Source: Tatumella morbirosei (GTDB lineage: Bacteria; Pseudomonadota; Gammaproteobacteria; Enterobacterales; Enterobacteriaceae). Taken from it: a stretch of DNA of 64,000 bases. The notes beneath the pieces were generated by a model. The model had not been told where the DNA came from. It saw only the letters and a program-made list of their open reading frames with translations, and searched no databases. Positions within the stretch are counted from its first letter, which is position 1. Each line of letters opens with the position of its first letter. The stretch is from the NCBI RefSeq assembly GCF_000757425.2, contig NZ_JPKR02000003.1, positions 806,001-870,000 on the forward strand. The letters are read 5' to 3'. The position numbers were made by a program, and so were the translations under genes. Below are positions 30,314-39,273 of this stretch, in pieces.

Positions 30314-31433
30314 TTACTGGCCCCCCATCCTGTGAGGTAATTTTCATGCCCGGAGTCAGTCTGCTGACCCCTGCCGTTACAATCTGCTCACCTTCTGAAA
30401 GTCCGCCGGACACCGCAGCGGTATCGCCGCTGTAATATTTGATCCTAACCACGCGAAGCTCGAGAGTTTTCATCTTAGGTGAAACCACATAGACAGCAGT
30501 CCGATCGCCTTTACGTGTCAGCGCAGCTGCAGGGATAACGTAGACGCGGTCACTATCCTGAATGACCGCACCAGTAAGCACCGAGCCGAGCGGCACAGCA
30601 ACATCCTTTTTATCAAGCGACGCTTTCACTGCTATCAGTAATGTCTGAGGATCGCTCTGCGGGCTAACAGTCAGGACAGTTGCACGGGCAATTTCGCCAT
30701 TTTCAAATTCAACGCGTAGCTTATCCCCTGCATGAAGTGACCCACTGAATGCCGGAGGAAGATTCATAATAAGTTGCTTATTTTCATCGCTGGCGAGCTG
30801 CATAATTTGCTAATCCTGTGAGAGGATTTGTCCTGGTGAAGCAGTAACTGCAGTGATTACCCCCTCGAAAGGCGCCCTGAGAAGATTAAAATCTGAATCA
30901 TTCGTTGCCTCGGCTAGCTGAGCGGTGGCTCGAGACCGCTGTGCCTGAGCAGCTGCCAGTGTGGACGTCGCTTCCTGAAGCCTGGCGCGTGATGCGGTGC
31001 CTATTTCAACCAGCTTCACCATTCTCTCCACATCCTGCTTTGCCTTACGCAGTTGAGCATCGGCCTCACTGAGCGCAGCACGTGCAGACAGAACCTGCTC
31101 CCTGCTTTGCGTAGCATCAAGTCTGGCAAGAATTACACCACGATCCACTCGGGTGCCGACATCAACTCGTCGTTCAGCAAGGCGGCCCCCGGTCCGAAAA
31201 CTCAGGGAGACCTCTCTGGCCGGAATAAGCTTTCCAGACCATTTTACCTGCTTTGCCGGTACAGCTGCGGCCACGGTATTTGTTCTGACAAGAGGTGGTA
31301 GTAATGGCCCCGCACGCTGGGGTTCATCACAGCCACTCATTAGCAGAGTTACTAATAACCCGACAGTTAGGAAAGGGATTCGGCGTGATACAAGATTACG
31401 GTGGGATAACGTTAGTCCGGTTTTTATTTTCAT
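30294..31433 (-). pseudogene. RND efflux periplasmic adaptor (HlyD-type), interrupted by an in-frame amber codon
   Basis: Start ATG at 31433 gives a lipoprotein signal (LLVTLLMSGC lipobox), then biotinyl-lipoyl-like and coiled-coil regions (LDATQSREQVLSARAALSEADAQL, in part). The protein runs to SPGQILSQD, where TAG (30810-30812) stops translation. The same frame continues QIMQLASDENKQL through the beta-barrel domain to TSQDGG near 30294. Only one codon is wrong; CAG to TAG is the simplest change. Full length would be 379 residues. A downstream ATG at 30803 could restart translation, and an amber suppressor would give full product. As written, the pump is probably defective. Confidence 0.8.
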
Positions 31434-31685
31434 CTGAATTATTTGAGCTGTGATCCGCAAAATGAACAAGTAACGCGCATAGTTTAAATTCGGCAGTTCA
31501 AGGAACGCTGAAGACAGAGTCAAGAACTGGTCAAGAGTGAACGCTAAATAGATTAAATAATGCCCTTGTTTAATTCTTGATATTCTCTTGGCCAGCCGTT
31601 GATAAAAAAGTTGCACAATACCCGGACTTAAACGTCACACCAGATATTTATCCTGGCACCAATTAACCGGAAAACGTTTTTTACA

Positions 31686-33098
31686 ATGACAATCAGTGCG
31701 TTTAACCATCACGCCGCTTTACTTCTGGCGTGCAGCATTCTGGCAGGCTGTCAGTTACAGCCTGGCTATAAGAAACCTGATGTCAGGCTGCCTGACCAGT
31801 GGAATCATCAATACAGCGCGCAGAGTAGTAAAAATACAGTGAGTGACGGAGACTTTTATAAGGATAAAAACCTGCGGGTAATCATCGGCCTCTCGCTTAG
31901 AAACAACATGGACCTGAAACGAGCTGCTCTTAATCTCAGAAAAGCTCAGGAATTATACGGAATAGAACGCCTGTCAATTATACCCTCGGTAACCTCCTCA
32001 TTTTCCGAGACCTCGGCACATGAGCCAGCCGGGCTGCTGGATACCGTTGATACCGGGGCGCTGACCTATCACCAGTTTGACGTAAAGCTCGTTTCAGCAT
32101 CATGGGAACTGGACTTTTGGGGCCGCCTGCGCAGCATGAAGGACTCAGCACTTAACAACTATCTGGCCACTGAAGCCACCGGCCGTGCGCTGAGGCTTTC
32201 TATTACTGCTCAGACCGCGTCGTCTTACCTGACTTTTCTCGCTGACAAAGAGAACCTGAGGCTGGCCGAAGAGAAATCAGCTAACCTCCGACAAATGAAG
32301 AGTATGCTGGCCGCCGCATGGCGATCTGGCGATGTCAGTCAGGAAACGGTGCTCAGTCAGGATAAGGCGCTGCAACTTCAGCAACGGGAGGTAGCTGCGC
32401 TGCGGGCATCCGTTCAGAAAGATTACGATGTTATGCAGTTGCTACTGGGGGGTGATCCGCCGGTTAGACTTATGGAAAACATAGCATTTAAGGATCTGGC
32501 TGATTTTCCCCCTCTCCAGCCAGGCCTTCCATCAACGGTTTTGCAGAAGCGACCTGACATAGTGGCTGCGGAATTCAGGATGAAGCAGGCAAATGCTGAT
32601 ATTGGTGCGGCACGGGCTGCATTCTTCCCCACTATATCCCTCACTGCGTCGGGCGGCAGTGCATCTTCAGCGCTTGGTGGCCTGTTCTCGGCCGGCACCG
32701 CAGCATGGAGTTTTTCACCCAATATTACCCTCCCCATATTCAATAATGGTCGAAACATAGCTAACCTCCGCGCAGCTGAGATTTCCCAGCAGGTCGCCGC
32801 AAACGACTATGAGAAAGTGATTAAACAGGCCTTCAGGGACATCTCTGATGCTCTGGCTGAACGTAAGGCCGCAAGTTCACGATATGAAGAATCAGTAGGC
32901 CTGTTGATGAACAGAACGGAAATACTAAAGATGACAAATTTAAGCCTGCAGGCGGGGGAGCGCTCCCGTTTTGACTGTCTGAAAGCTGAGAATAGCCTTA
33001 TCGATGCAAAGCGGGAAAGAAATGCGGACCGCCTTCAGCTCTTTCTGCAGGATATTCAGCTTTATCAGACACTGGGCGGTAACGTCAATTCGATCTGA
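31686..33098 (+). CDS. RND outer-membrane factor (NodT/OprM family lipoprotein)
   Basis: A 470-residue TolC-like channel with the lipobox SILAGC near residues 17-22 and two outer-membrane efflux repeats. Typical phrases are WELDFWGRLRSMKDSALNNY (first repeat, in part), TVLQKRPDIVAAEFRMKQANADIGAARAAFFP and LPIFNNGRN. It is divergent from the adaptor/pump pair, which share the 250-bp promoter region. It provides the exit duct. No truncation seen. Confidence 0.9.
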   Translation: MTISAFNHHAALLLACSILAGCQLQPGYKKPDVRLPDQWNHQYSAQSSKNTVSDGDFYKDKNLRVIIGLSLRNNMDLKRAALNLRKAQELYGIERLSIIPSVTSSFSETSAHEPAGLLDTVDTGALTYHQFDVKLVSASWELDFWGRLRSMKDSALNNYLATEATGRALRLSITAQTASSYLTFLADKENLRLAEEKSANLRQMKSMLAAAWRSGDVSQETVLSQDKALQLQQREVAALRASVQKDYDVMQLLLGGDPPVRLMENIAFKDLADFPPLQPGLPSTVLQKRPDIVAAEFRMKQANADIGAARAAFFPTISLTASGGSASSALGGLFSAGTAAWSFSPNITLPIFNNGRNIANLRAAEISQQVAANDYEKVIKQAFRDISDALAERKAASSRYEESVGLLMNRTEILKMTNLSLQAGERSRFDCLKAENSLIDAKRERNADRLQLFLQDIQLYQTLGGNVNSI

Positions 33099-33150
33099 AT
33101 AATTCAGTGTTTATCCGGTAAAATAATTAAGCTATCAGGTTTTATTAAAA

Positions 33151-34041
33151 ATGAGCCAAATCAAACGAGTACTTTACGGCTGGAAAACATCTGACGCCAG
33201 CATTTATGAATTATGTTATAAGCGCTATGGTGGAAGCGTTAATATGCACCCCGACGTTATACGCTTTTTCGCAACACTTAATAGCCAACCCGTTGCCTAT
33301 TACCATAAAGAAAGGAATGGCGAATACATCGCTGCATATGCCCTACTTGCCACAAGGAGAATAGGTGTGGAACAGTGGAAAAATTTTCCGCTTTCTTATG
33401 ATGAAATCATGATCCCTATAGCAAGAGGTGAAACAATTTTTTTTCCTGAAAAGGCCAACAAAATTTCTCATTTTAATAAGGGAAACTTCAGGAATGTTAA
33501 TTTTTCATTTGCGAGGAAAACAAAGGTCTGCTTTGCTAAGAACAGCTATTCATCTAAAACAGAAAAGAATCGCCGAAACGAATATAACCGTTTTTTAAGA
33601 GCGGGGGGGCGCTGTTGTGATTTGAGCCAGTACAGTACGGAGGAACTGGCGGATTTTTATATTTTCCTTTTCAGGTCAAGGTTTACCGATAAGCTTGAGT
33701 GCTATTCCAGAGAAAATCTGATAACAATTATCAGAGCCATGAAAAAGATGGTTTTTGGCCATATTCTTTTTATTGAAAATGAGCCCTGCGCTATGGATCT
33801 CATCTTTATGGCTGAAAGTGATAGCATCGCTTATTTCGACGTGCCCAATGGCGGCATTAATATGAAATATACCGATCTTAGCCCGGGCAGCCTGCTGATG
33901 TGGAAGAATATTACCTCAGCGCGGGAGTACTGTGCTATCACAGGCAAAGAGATGAGGTTTTCAATGGGCTCACTTGGGAAAAACTGGACATACAAACTGC
34001 GATGGGCAGACGCATTGAAGACAGGGAAAACGATTTTTTAA
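33151..34041 (+). CDS. mig-14: Mig-14 family antimicrobial-peptide resistance protein
   Basis: A 296-residue protein of the Mig-14 family, which has a GNAT-related (FemX-like) fold. Similarities include VLYGWKTSDASIYELCYKRYGGS at the N terminus (quoted in part), YSSKTEKNRRNEYNRFLRAGG in the middle and DLSPGSLLMWKNI near the C terminus. In Salmonella and Pseudomonas Mig-14 homologues are inner-membrane-associated and protect against polymyxin or cathelicidins. It starts 52 bp after the outer-membrane factor and may be cotranscribed with it. AT-rich codon use suggests acquisition by transfer. Confidence 0.85.
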   Translation: MSQIKRVLYGWKTSDASIYELCYKRYGGSVNMHPDVIRFFATLNSQPVAYYHKERNGEYIAAYALLATRRIGVEQWKNFPLSYDEIMIPIARGETIFFPEKANKISHFNKGNFRNVNFSFARKTKVCFAKNSYSSKTEKNRRNEYNRFLRAGGRCCDLSQYSTEELADFYIFLFRSRFTDKLECYSRENLITIIRAMKKMVFGHILFIENEPCAMDLIFMAESDSIAYFDVPNGGINMKYTDLSPGSLLMWKNITSAREYCAITGKEMRFSMGSLGKNWTYKLRWADALKTGKTIF

Positions 34042-34181
34042 GCATCCCCAAAGAGAAAAATCAACGCCTAATGCAGACGGATAGCAGATACATAATGACA
34101 AACCCTAGTCCAGCGAAAGAGACGCAAAGCGGTTTTATTTCTATTACATAAATCATGAGTCTGAGTACGGCTGTAAATTGA

Positions 34182-34222
34182 CTGTAATGCATGCATGCTC
34201 TCCCCGGCTGCACGCATTACAG
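34182..34222. terminator. Inverted repeat between mig-14 and the histidine kinase gene
   Basis: CTGTAATGC (34182-34190) and GCATTACAG (34214-34222) form a perfect 9-bp stem with a 23-nt loop, between convergent genes. No T run follows; it could be a terminator or a protein site. Confidence 0.45.
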
Positions 34223-34266
34223 AATAAGTTAATCAAGATACGGTTTAGGGAGCATCAAGATTTGGA

Positions 34267-35496
34267 TTATGAGCACGATTTGTCCTCAGTTGGATTGCAC
34301 GGAAGTGTTACGACAAATGTCATTCCGCCATAGTGGTTTCTGTGCGCGTTCAGTCTCCCTCCATGCGCCTTACATATCGCCGCCGCAATAGAGAGGCCAA
34401 GACCTGACCCTCCGGAATGACGGGCTCGTGAAGCATCAGCTCGTGAAAAACGGACAAAAATAGTCTGCATAAATTCATCGCTCACCCCCATCCCGCGGTC
34501 ACTGCAGGTGATGGTCAGATGATCATCTTTCAGACCATATTCGATTTCAATCGTTTTACCGTCGGCAGCATATCTTATCGCGTTGTCTAACAGGATTAAC
34601 AATACCTGCCCTAGTCTGAATGGGTCGGCGTGGCACTGCACATCGGACTGACTGAGTAAAGTGACATTGATGCCACTTTCGATGAGTCGAGGCTTGACCC
34701 ATGCGATCTTTTCACGGACCAGCTCACTGATATTACATACTGTCCTGTTCAGATGTAGCTGACCTGCATCGGCCAGCGACAACAGATGCAGGTCATCAAC
34801 AAGGCAGTTCAGATTTTGCAACTGTTTCATCACCATATTCAGCTGCGACGGAGAAGCTTCGAACACGCCATCCAGCATTCCCTGCAGACGACCGATGGAT
34901 GCCGTCAGCGGTGAACGAAGTTCGTGAGCCAGAGCAACATTCCACGCCTTGAGATCTTTTTCATAGCGAGATAGCTGGCCGGACATGGTATTAATGTCCT
35001 CGGAAAGTCGCTTTAACTCATCCGGGAGCTCTGTCGGAACTGCCGTGCTGACACCAAAATTGCCTTTGGTAACTGCACGAGCGACGGAAGCCAATCGGCT
35101 TATATGAACTGACACAGGCCGTACTGAGCGCAACATAATGAAAAATAAAACCGGGGCTGTGAGTAATACAAGCACGAACAGCAAAAGCCAGTCTGACGTT
35201 GCAATAGAGGGATCGGAGTAGTCGATGCCATACCATCTGTCAATAATCTCATGGTACCGGCCAGGATTATTCTCGGGATTTTTCTGTAACATCGAAAATT
35301 CCGTTCTGACAGCCTCTGGCATCTCATAACTGACCCAGGTATTAGTGACGAAATAGCGTAACCACATACAAAATGCAATAACAACAATGGAACCTAATAC
35401 CAGCGAAAAGAGTCGCCTGTAAATCCAGTTCCTGAGCGAATTCTTTTTGTAAGGCTCAGACTCATTTTTTAACTGCTTTTCACTGACAGGTTTCAT
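34267..35496 (-). CDS. Sensor histidine kinase (AdeS/BaeS-like)
   Basis: A 409-residue inner-membrane kinase. TM1 lies near residues 30-50, a periplasmic loop of about 60 residues follows, then TM2 near 105-125, HAMP, and the phospho-acceptor His in ALAHELRSPLTAS. The ATP-binding boxes are LLDNAIRYA (N), CSDRGMGVS (G1) and GGSGLGLSIAAAI (G2). The start overlaps the regulator stop by 4 bp (ATGA). Order and wording resemble AdeRS of Acinetobacter, which controls an RND pump, fitting the pump 4 kb away. The signal is unknown. Confidence 0.88.
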   Translation of the reverse strand: MKPVSEKQLKNESEPYKKNSLRNWIYRRLFSLVLGSIVVIAFCMWLRYFVTNTWVSYEMPEAVRTEFSMLQKNPENNPGRYHEIIDRWYGIDYSDPSIATSDWLLLFVLVLLTAPVLFFIMLRSVRPVSVHISRLASVARAVTKGNFGVSTAVPTELPDELKRLSEDINTMSGQLSRYEKDLKAWNVALAHELRSPLTASIGRLQGMLDGVFEASPSQLNMVMKQLQNLNCLVDDLHLLSLADAGQLHLNRTVCNISELVREKIAWVKPRLIESGINVTLLSQSDVQCHADPFRLGQVLLILLDNAIRYAADGKTIEIEYGLKDDHLTITCSDRGMGVSDEFMQTIFVRFSRADASRARHSGGSGLGLSIAAAICKAHGGRLNAHRNHYGGMTFVVTLPCNPTEDKSCS

Positions 35497-36176
35497 ACCG
35501 CAGTCATCCGGTAGCCAATTCCGCGAACATTAATCAGCACATTGGATTGACCCGCCGCTTCCAGCTTTTTTCTCAGGTTATAAATATGGGTATCTACAAC
35601 ACGTTCAAGTGCATTACTGTCGGGGAGGCAAGCCTCTAACAGAGCTTGCCGGGTAAATGCCTTTTGAGGATATGCCATAAAGGTTATCAGCAACGCCAGT
35701 TCGGTCGCGGTCAGGTCCAGTGCCTTCATTCCTTCCGGGCCATCGATACTGGCCTGCATTGCCTCGAGGTCTGCAAAAATCTTATCGTAACGCAGCGTTT
35801 TAGCCGCAGGAGTTGAACTGGAACGACGCAGCACGGCCTGAACCCTCGCCACCACCTCTCCCGGATTGTAGGGTTTAACCACATAGTCATCTGCACCGTA
35901 ACGAAGCGCGCTGATTTTATCCGGACCATCACCGATAGCGGTTACCATGATAACAGGTACATCGGAACGTCTGCGCAGAGTGAGGAGTAGGTCAGTCCCG
36001 CTCATACCCGGTAGCATGACATCCAACAAAATCAAATCCGGCTTTTCGCTTGCAGCCAGCTCTAGTCCCTTGTGCCCGTCATGTGCCATAACGGTCTGAA
36101 AATGGTCTCTTTGAAGATAAGCTTCCAGCACGTCCGCGGCATCCAGATCGTCTTCTACGATTAAAATTTTTTTCAT
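35493..36176 (-). CDS. OmpR-family response regulator (AdeR-like)
   Basis: A 227-residue regulator. The receiver domain has the acidic pocket (VEDD at 7-10), the phospho-acceptor Asp in LILLDVMLPG and Lys in VVKPYNPGE. A C-terminal winged helix follows, with LERVVDTHIYNLRKKLE and INVRGIGYRM. NPGEVVARVQAVLRR is shared with AdeR-type regulators. It is the first gene of the pair and is divergent from mipA, 99 bp away. Likely targets are the RND genes and mipA (inference). Confidence 0.9.
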   Translation of the reverse strand: MKKILIVEDDLDAADVLEAYLQRDHFQTVMAHDGHKGLELAASEKPDLILLDVMLPGMSGTDLLLTLRRRSDVPVIMVTAIGDGPDKISALRYGADDYVVKPYNPGEVVARVQAVLRRSSSTPAAKTLRYDKIFADLEAMQASIDGPEGMKALDLTATELALLITFMAYPQKAFTRQALLEACLPDSNALERVVDTHIYNLRKKLEAAGQSNVLINVRGIGYRMTAV

Positions 36177-36275
36177 TTAGTACCTTGATGAAATCTTGAT
36201 TATTACTGGACGGTTAATTGATTTAATAACGGCATAATTGCCTTTCACTCTAAGATATTACAGAAAACATTAATT

Positions 36276-37061
36276 ATGAAGAAACATAATAAGTTCATTT
36301 CAGCCGTGATTATATTCCTTTCCGCTTTGATGTCTTTTAGCGTGCTTGCTAAGGCTGCCCCTACCACTGACGTTACCGTCGGAATTGGCTTTCAGGAAAT
36401 GGCAAAGTATAGCGGTTCGGATGAAAATACTTATAGCATGCTCCCTTATCTGAGAATTCAGCATGGCAACTTATTCCTGGACTCAGATAAAGGCATTGGA
36501 TATCAGCATGTATGGGATAATGGCTTTTATGCAGGAGAAACGCTGGGCTATTATGCTGGCAGAAAGGACGGCAACTCGGATTGGCGGGATGGATCAAATA
36601 AGCTTAAAGGGATGGGGAACATAAAGGCAGTCATTAATTCTACGTCCACTCTGGGCTGGCAGATTAATCTTTACCTGGCGCTTGAAGGTAACGTCATTGC
36701 CCCTCTTACCGACAGCCAGGGCATGCAATATAATGCCGGACTAAAATTTAATCTTCTGGAGACATCATCGGACTCAATTGTATTGTCTTCCAAAGCGAAT
36801 TTTGGCGATGTGAGGTATTTGAATACCTTTTACGGTGTTAATACTGAACAGAGCGCCAATTCTGGTTTTAGTGCATACAAAACCGGCAGCGGTTTATACA
36901 GTTATGATACTGAGTTAACCTGGACACACGCATTTAACGATAACTGGTGGAGCTATGCTGACGTGATGTATACGCAACTGACCTCAAAAGCTAAAAACAG
37001 TCCTATAGTAAAACGTGCTGACAATAAAAGCGTTACCATTGGACTATTCTACTCGTTCTGA
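36276..37061 (+). CDS. MipA/OmpV-family outer-membrane protein
   Basis: A 261-residue protein with a signal peptide (cleavage near VLAKAAPTTD) and alternating beta-strand pattern ending GLFYSF with a terminal aromatic residue. The phrase DVTVGIGFQEMAKYSGSDE near the N terminus is the MipA/OmpV signature region. In other bacteria, MipA proteins scaffold murein enzymes or are linked to antibiotic and peptide susceptibility. It is divergent from the response regulator and is the last gene before the right att repeat. Confidence 0.87.
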   Translation: MKKHNKFISAVIIFLSALMSFSVLAKAAPTTDVTVGIGFQEMAKYSGSDENTYSMLPYLRIQHGNLFLDSDKGIGYQHVWDNGFYAGETLGYYAGRKDGNSDWRDGSNKLKGMGNIKAVINSTSTLGWQINLYLALEGNVIAPLTDSQGMQYNAGLKFNLLETSSDSIVLSSKANFGDVRYLNTFYGVNTEQSANSGFSAYKTGSGLYSYDTELTWTHAFNDNWWSYADVMYTQLTSKAKNSPIVKRADNKSVTIGLFYSF

Positions 37062-37188
37062 AGCTTTCCAGCGGATAGTACACTGAATCCGCTGGAGTGC
37101 CCGGGCACTGGTAAAAACATAGCTTGCTCAGAGTAAGAATCAAATTTTAGATAAATCCTCCGAAACAGATAGTAACAATGTCCTGAGT

Positions 37189-37215
37189 TCCAGTCAGAAG
37201 AGCCATATTAAAGAA
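37189..37215 (+). repeat. Right attachment repeat (attR)
   Basis: Matches the tRNA-Asn 3' end copy (24886-24912) at 25 of 27 positions, in the same orientation. Weaker similarity continues upstream (a GAG a few bases before) and downstream (TTTTGCTTTTATC-like). No tRNA can be folded here. Confidence 0.75.
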
Positions 37216-37218
37216 GTT

Positions 37219-37238
37219 CGCTTAAGGAAGCTTAAGCG
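37219..37238 (+). terminator. Displaced tRNA-type terminator beyond attR
   Basis: CGCTTAA (37219-37225) pairs with TTAAGCG (37232-37238), followed by GGGCTTTTGCTTTT. It has no local gene to terminate and is best read as the original downstream region of tRNA-Asn. Confidence 0.65.
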
Positions 37239-37351
37239 GGCTTTTGCTTTTATCTATTTTATCAGTGACAGCTTATCAGCCACTCCGAAGGGTTTAGATT
37301 ACCTTCCTTAACGTTATGCTCCCGAAGGGTGTTTGATGTAGTTGTTTTAAC

Positions 37352-37570
37352 TTAACTCGTCCGAATAGCTCTGCTCAACGCCATTCTGTTCCCGTGGCGT
37401 GATTTGTCCACAAATACGGCAACAGGCACCACACCGGAAGCAACGGGTTTCCCGACACCAGCTGTACCCGCAAGCTCGCCTTTTCCTGATGTCAGATTAC
37501 TGCCCGGTTGCGCCCTCACTGGCCCTTTAACCGCCCACCTGGATGTCAGCACTACTGTTGTACTTTTCAT
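37352..37570 (-). CDS. Possible truncated gene coupled to the TauE permease gene
   Basis: A 72-residue frame whose ATG overlaps the permease stop codon as ATGA (37567-37570), the classical coupling arrangement. I do not recognise the protein; it is Gly/Val/Ala-rich, lacks a signal peptide and stops abruptly about 137 bp from the island border. It may be the 5' remnant of a gene lost when the region was rearranged, or chance. Confidence 0.35.
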   Translation of the reverse strand: MKSTTVVLTSRWAVKGPVRAQPGSNLTSGKGELAGTAGVGKPVASGVVPVAVFVDKSRHGNRMALSRAIRTS

Positions 37571-38289
37571 TTAATCGCGAGGAGCATCCCCGCGGCTCCG
37601 GCGATAAGGACCCCATCAATAAGAATCTCAAATGTGTGCATGTTTAGTCGCTGTACGAGACGTTTCGCCATCATCGAACCTGAAAACAAAGCAATTCCGA
37701 TGGTGATCCCACGAGTGATGACCAAGGGGACAAGTACGCCGGATACTCCGAAGGTAGCCAGCTTACCAGCGTAGAGCAGGATGGCGCTCGCCGCTTCTGA
37801 TCCCAGAAATACACCGCCTGTCATTCCATACCCGGTAAATACCGGCACGCTGAGCGGCCCGGTGGACAATACAAATCCGGTCAGGAACCCGACAATCGCT
37901 CCGGCAAAACTCATATGCCAGAGATTCAGGCGAAGGCTCAATCGTCTGATGAGACGACGCAGCGGGATCATCGCCAGGAAGAACGCTGCCAGCAGCAGGT
38001 CTACCGTAACGGGAGAGATCGTCAGTAACGTATGCGCTCCGAGCACGGCCGCAGGCACCCCCGTCATGGAGTAAGCTAACACCGGCCGCCATCGAATGTC
38101 ATGCCACCAGGCAATCACTCTTCCGATATTACCGAACAGGGACGCAATCGCCATAACAGGTACGGCGGTCCGTGGCCCATAAATAGTGACCAGCACCGGC
38201 AGCATAATCAGTGACGAGCCCGTGCCGACAACACCGCTCAGTACTCCGGCGCCGAGGGCGATGAAGAAAAGAAGTAACAGTGCAATCAT
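37567..38289 (-). CDS. TauE/SafE-family sulfite/organic anion permease
   Basis: A 240-residue membrane protein with about eight hydrophobic segments. The N-terminal repeat FFIALGAGVLSGVVGTGSSLIMLPVLV is typical of TauE/SafE (quoted for its GxxSGxxGxGxS pattern). The ATG at 38289 lies 10 bp after the ketopantoate-reductase-like gene, so both are one transcript. Family members export sulfite, sulfoacetate or other small acids; a 2-keto or hydroxy-acid related to the neighbour enzyme is conceivable (inference). Confidence 0.85.
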   Translation of the reverse strand: MIALLLLFFIALGAGVLSGVVGTGSSLIMLPVLVTIYGPRTAVPVMAIASLFGNIGRVIAWWHDIRWRPVLAYSMTGVPAAVLGAHTLLTISPVTVDLLLAAFFLAMIPLRRLIRRLSLRLNLWHMSFAGAIVGFLTGFVLSTGPLSVPVFTGYGMTGGVFLGSEAASAILLYAGKLATFGVSGVLVPLVITRGITIGIALFSGSMMAKRLVQRLNMHTFEILIDGVLIAGAAGMLLAIK

Positions 38290-38299
38290 CGCCTTTAGA

Positions 38300-39196
38300 T
38301 CACCCCGGGCCGTCGCTGGCCGCTGCAAGCAACGGCACCAGAATGTCACTGACGGGCGTCGGAATATGGTGAATCCGGCCGCGACGCGCAATAACACCGT
38401 TACGGATATCCCATTCGAGTGGTCGGCCTGCTTCCCGATCCGTGAGTATGGAGGTGCTCATGTCTGCGGGAGAAGCCCGAAATTTATCGAGGATCTCCTG
38501 TGGCACTCCGTCCCCGAGTTCTGCTCCTTCTGCACGTGCTACGGCCAGGCATTCCTGTAAATAAGCTAGCGTAAGATCGGAGATATCAGAGCGGCTGAAC
38601 ATACCTGAACGTCGGTGCGTGAGGACCATTAACCCGGCGACTGCGTTCTGCATGAGTTTACGCCAGGCCAGAGAATTAAAGTTCGCGGCCAGTTCTACGG
38701 AGCAGCCTGTCCCCTGTAGCACTCTGGCCACAAAACCTGAAGCAGGTGTGTCTGGCAAACTGAGCAGGGGCTCACCACGTAAACGAACTGAGCCGTCTGG
38801 CTGCGCTTGTGCGGGAAACCACACCACCGCGGGAATTATTTGCCCCGGCAGAGCGTATACGGCAAGCCGGTCCAACTGCTCGACTCCATTTTGCAGCACA
38901 CATACAACCGTCTCCGGGCCGGTTAACACCCTGAGCCATTCCGTTGCCGCATCAAGTTGTGTGGACTTGACTGCCAGAAAGACCAAATCTGCGGTGCGGG
39001 TAATAAGTGCCGGATTCGTCTGAACCGGGCCGGGTACGGTAATCAGGCGATCGCCATCCTGTAGTGTCAGGTGATCCCGTGCAGTGCGACCACACAGCCA
39101 TGGTGTGCGGCCGACCTGGTGCAATGACGCAGCGATTGTCGTACCGATAGCCCCCGGCCCCACGACAGCGATAACAGCATTGATATCAGTATTCAT
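38300..39196 (-). CDS. 2-dehydropantoate 2-reductase (ApbA/PanE) family protein
   Basis: A 298-residue Rossmann dehydrogenase. The nucleotide-binding motif is GPGAIG near residue 13; the catalytic Lys is in SLAWRKLMQNAVAG, with downstream Asn/Ser features of the family. Enterobacteria normally carry panE elsewhere, so this is probably a paralogue with another 2-keto acid substrate. It is divergent from an rpiR gene and followed by a permease, a catabolic-type arrangement. Confidence 0.87.
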   Translation of the reverse strand: MNTDINAVIAVVGPGAIGTTIAASLHQVGRTPWLCGRTARDHLTLQDGDRLITVPGPVQTNPALITRTADLVFLAVKSTQLDAATEWLRVLTGPETVVCVLQNGVEQLDRLAVYALPGQIIPAVVWFPAQAQPDGSVRLRGEPLLSLPDTPASGFVARVLQGTGCSVELAANFNSLAWRKLMQNAVAGLMVLTHRRSGMFSRSDISDLTLAYLQECLAVARAEGAELGDGVPQEILDKFRASPADMSTSILTDREAGRPLEWDIRNGVIARRGRIHHIPTPVSDILVPLLAAASDGPG

Positions 39197-39255
39197 GATT
39201 GACTCCTTGTTACAGCCTCAACTTAAGTGGTGGTGGTTGTGCCCTGCACAAAGGT

Positions 39256-39273
39256 TATGTAATATATTACATA
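39256..39273. promoter_or_regulatory. Perfect 18-bp palindrome, candidate RpiR-family operator
   Basis: TATGTAATA followed directly by its reverse complement TATTACATA. It ends at the first base of the regulator start codon and resembles the TGTAAT-N-ATTACA sites of HexR/RpiR proteins. Binding would block the regulator's own start and probably also the divergent promoter. Confidence 0.7.

Larger units (their letters stand above)
24886..37215 (+). mobile_element. Genomic island inserted at tRNA-Asn, about 12.3 kb, integrase lost
   Basis: The borders are the tRNA 3' end and its imperfect copy. The right copy is followed by a typical tRNA-type terminator (37219-37238), as expected if the original tRNA terminator was pushed outward by insertion. 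The interior holds an IS3 relic, a VirK family gene, an RND efflux system, mig-14, a two-component system and mipA, several of them visibly more AT-rich than the flanks. No integrase or recombination directionality gene is present, so the element is presumably fixed or was mobilised by a helper. The call rests on the att repeats plus cargo. Confidence 0.75.

Noticed and set aside
37189..37215. Second tRNA-Asn gene at the right island border
   Set aside because: Only the 3' 17 or so tRNA bases are present; no anticodon arm or acceptor 5' strand upstream.
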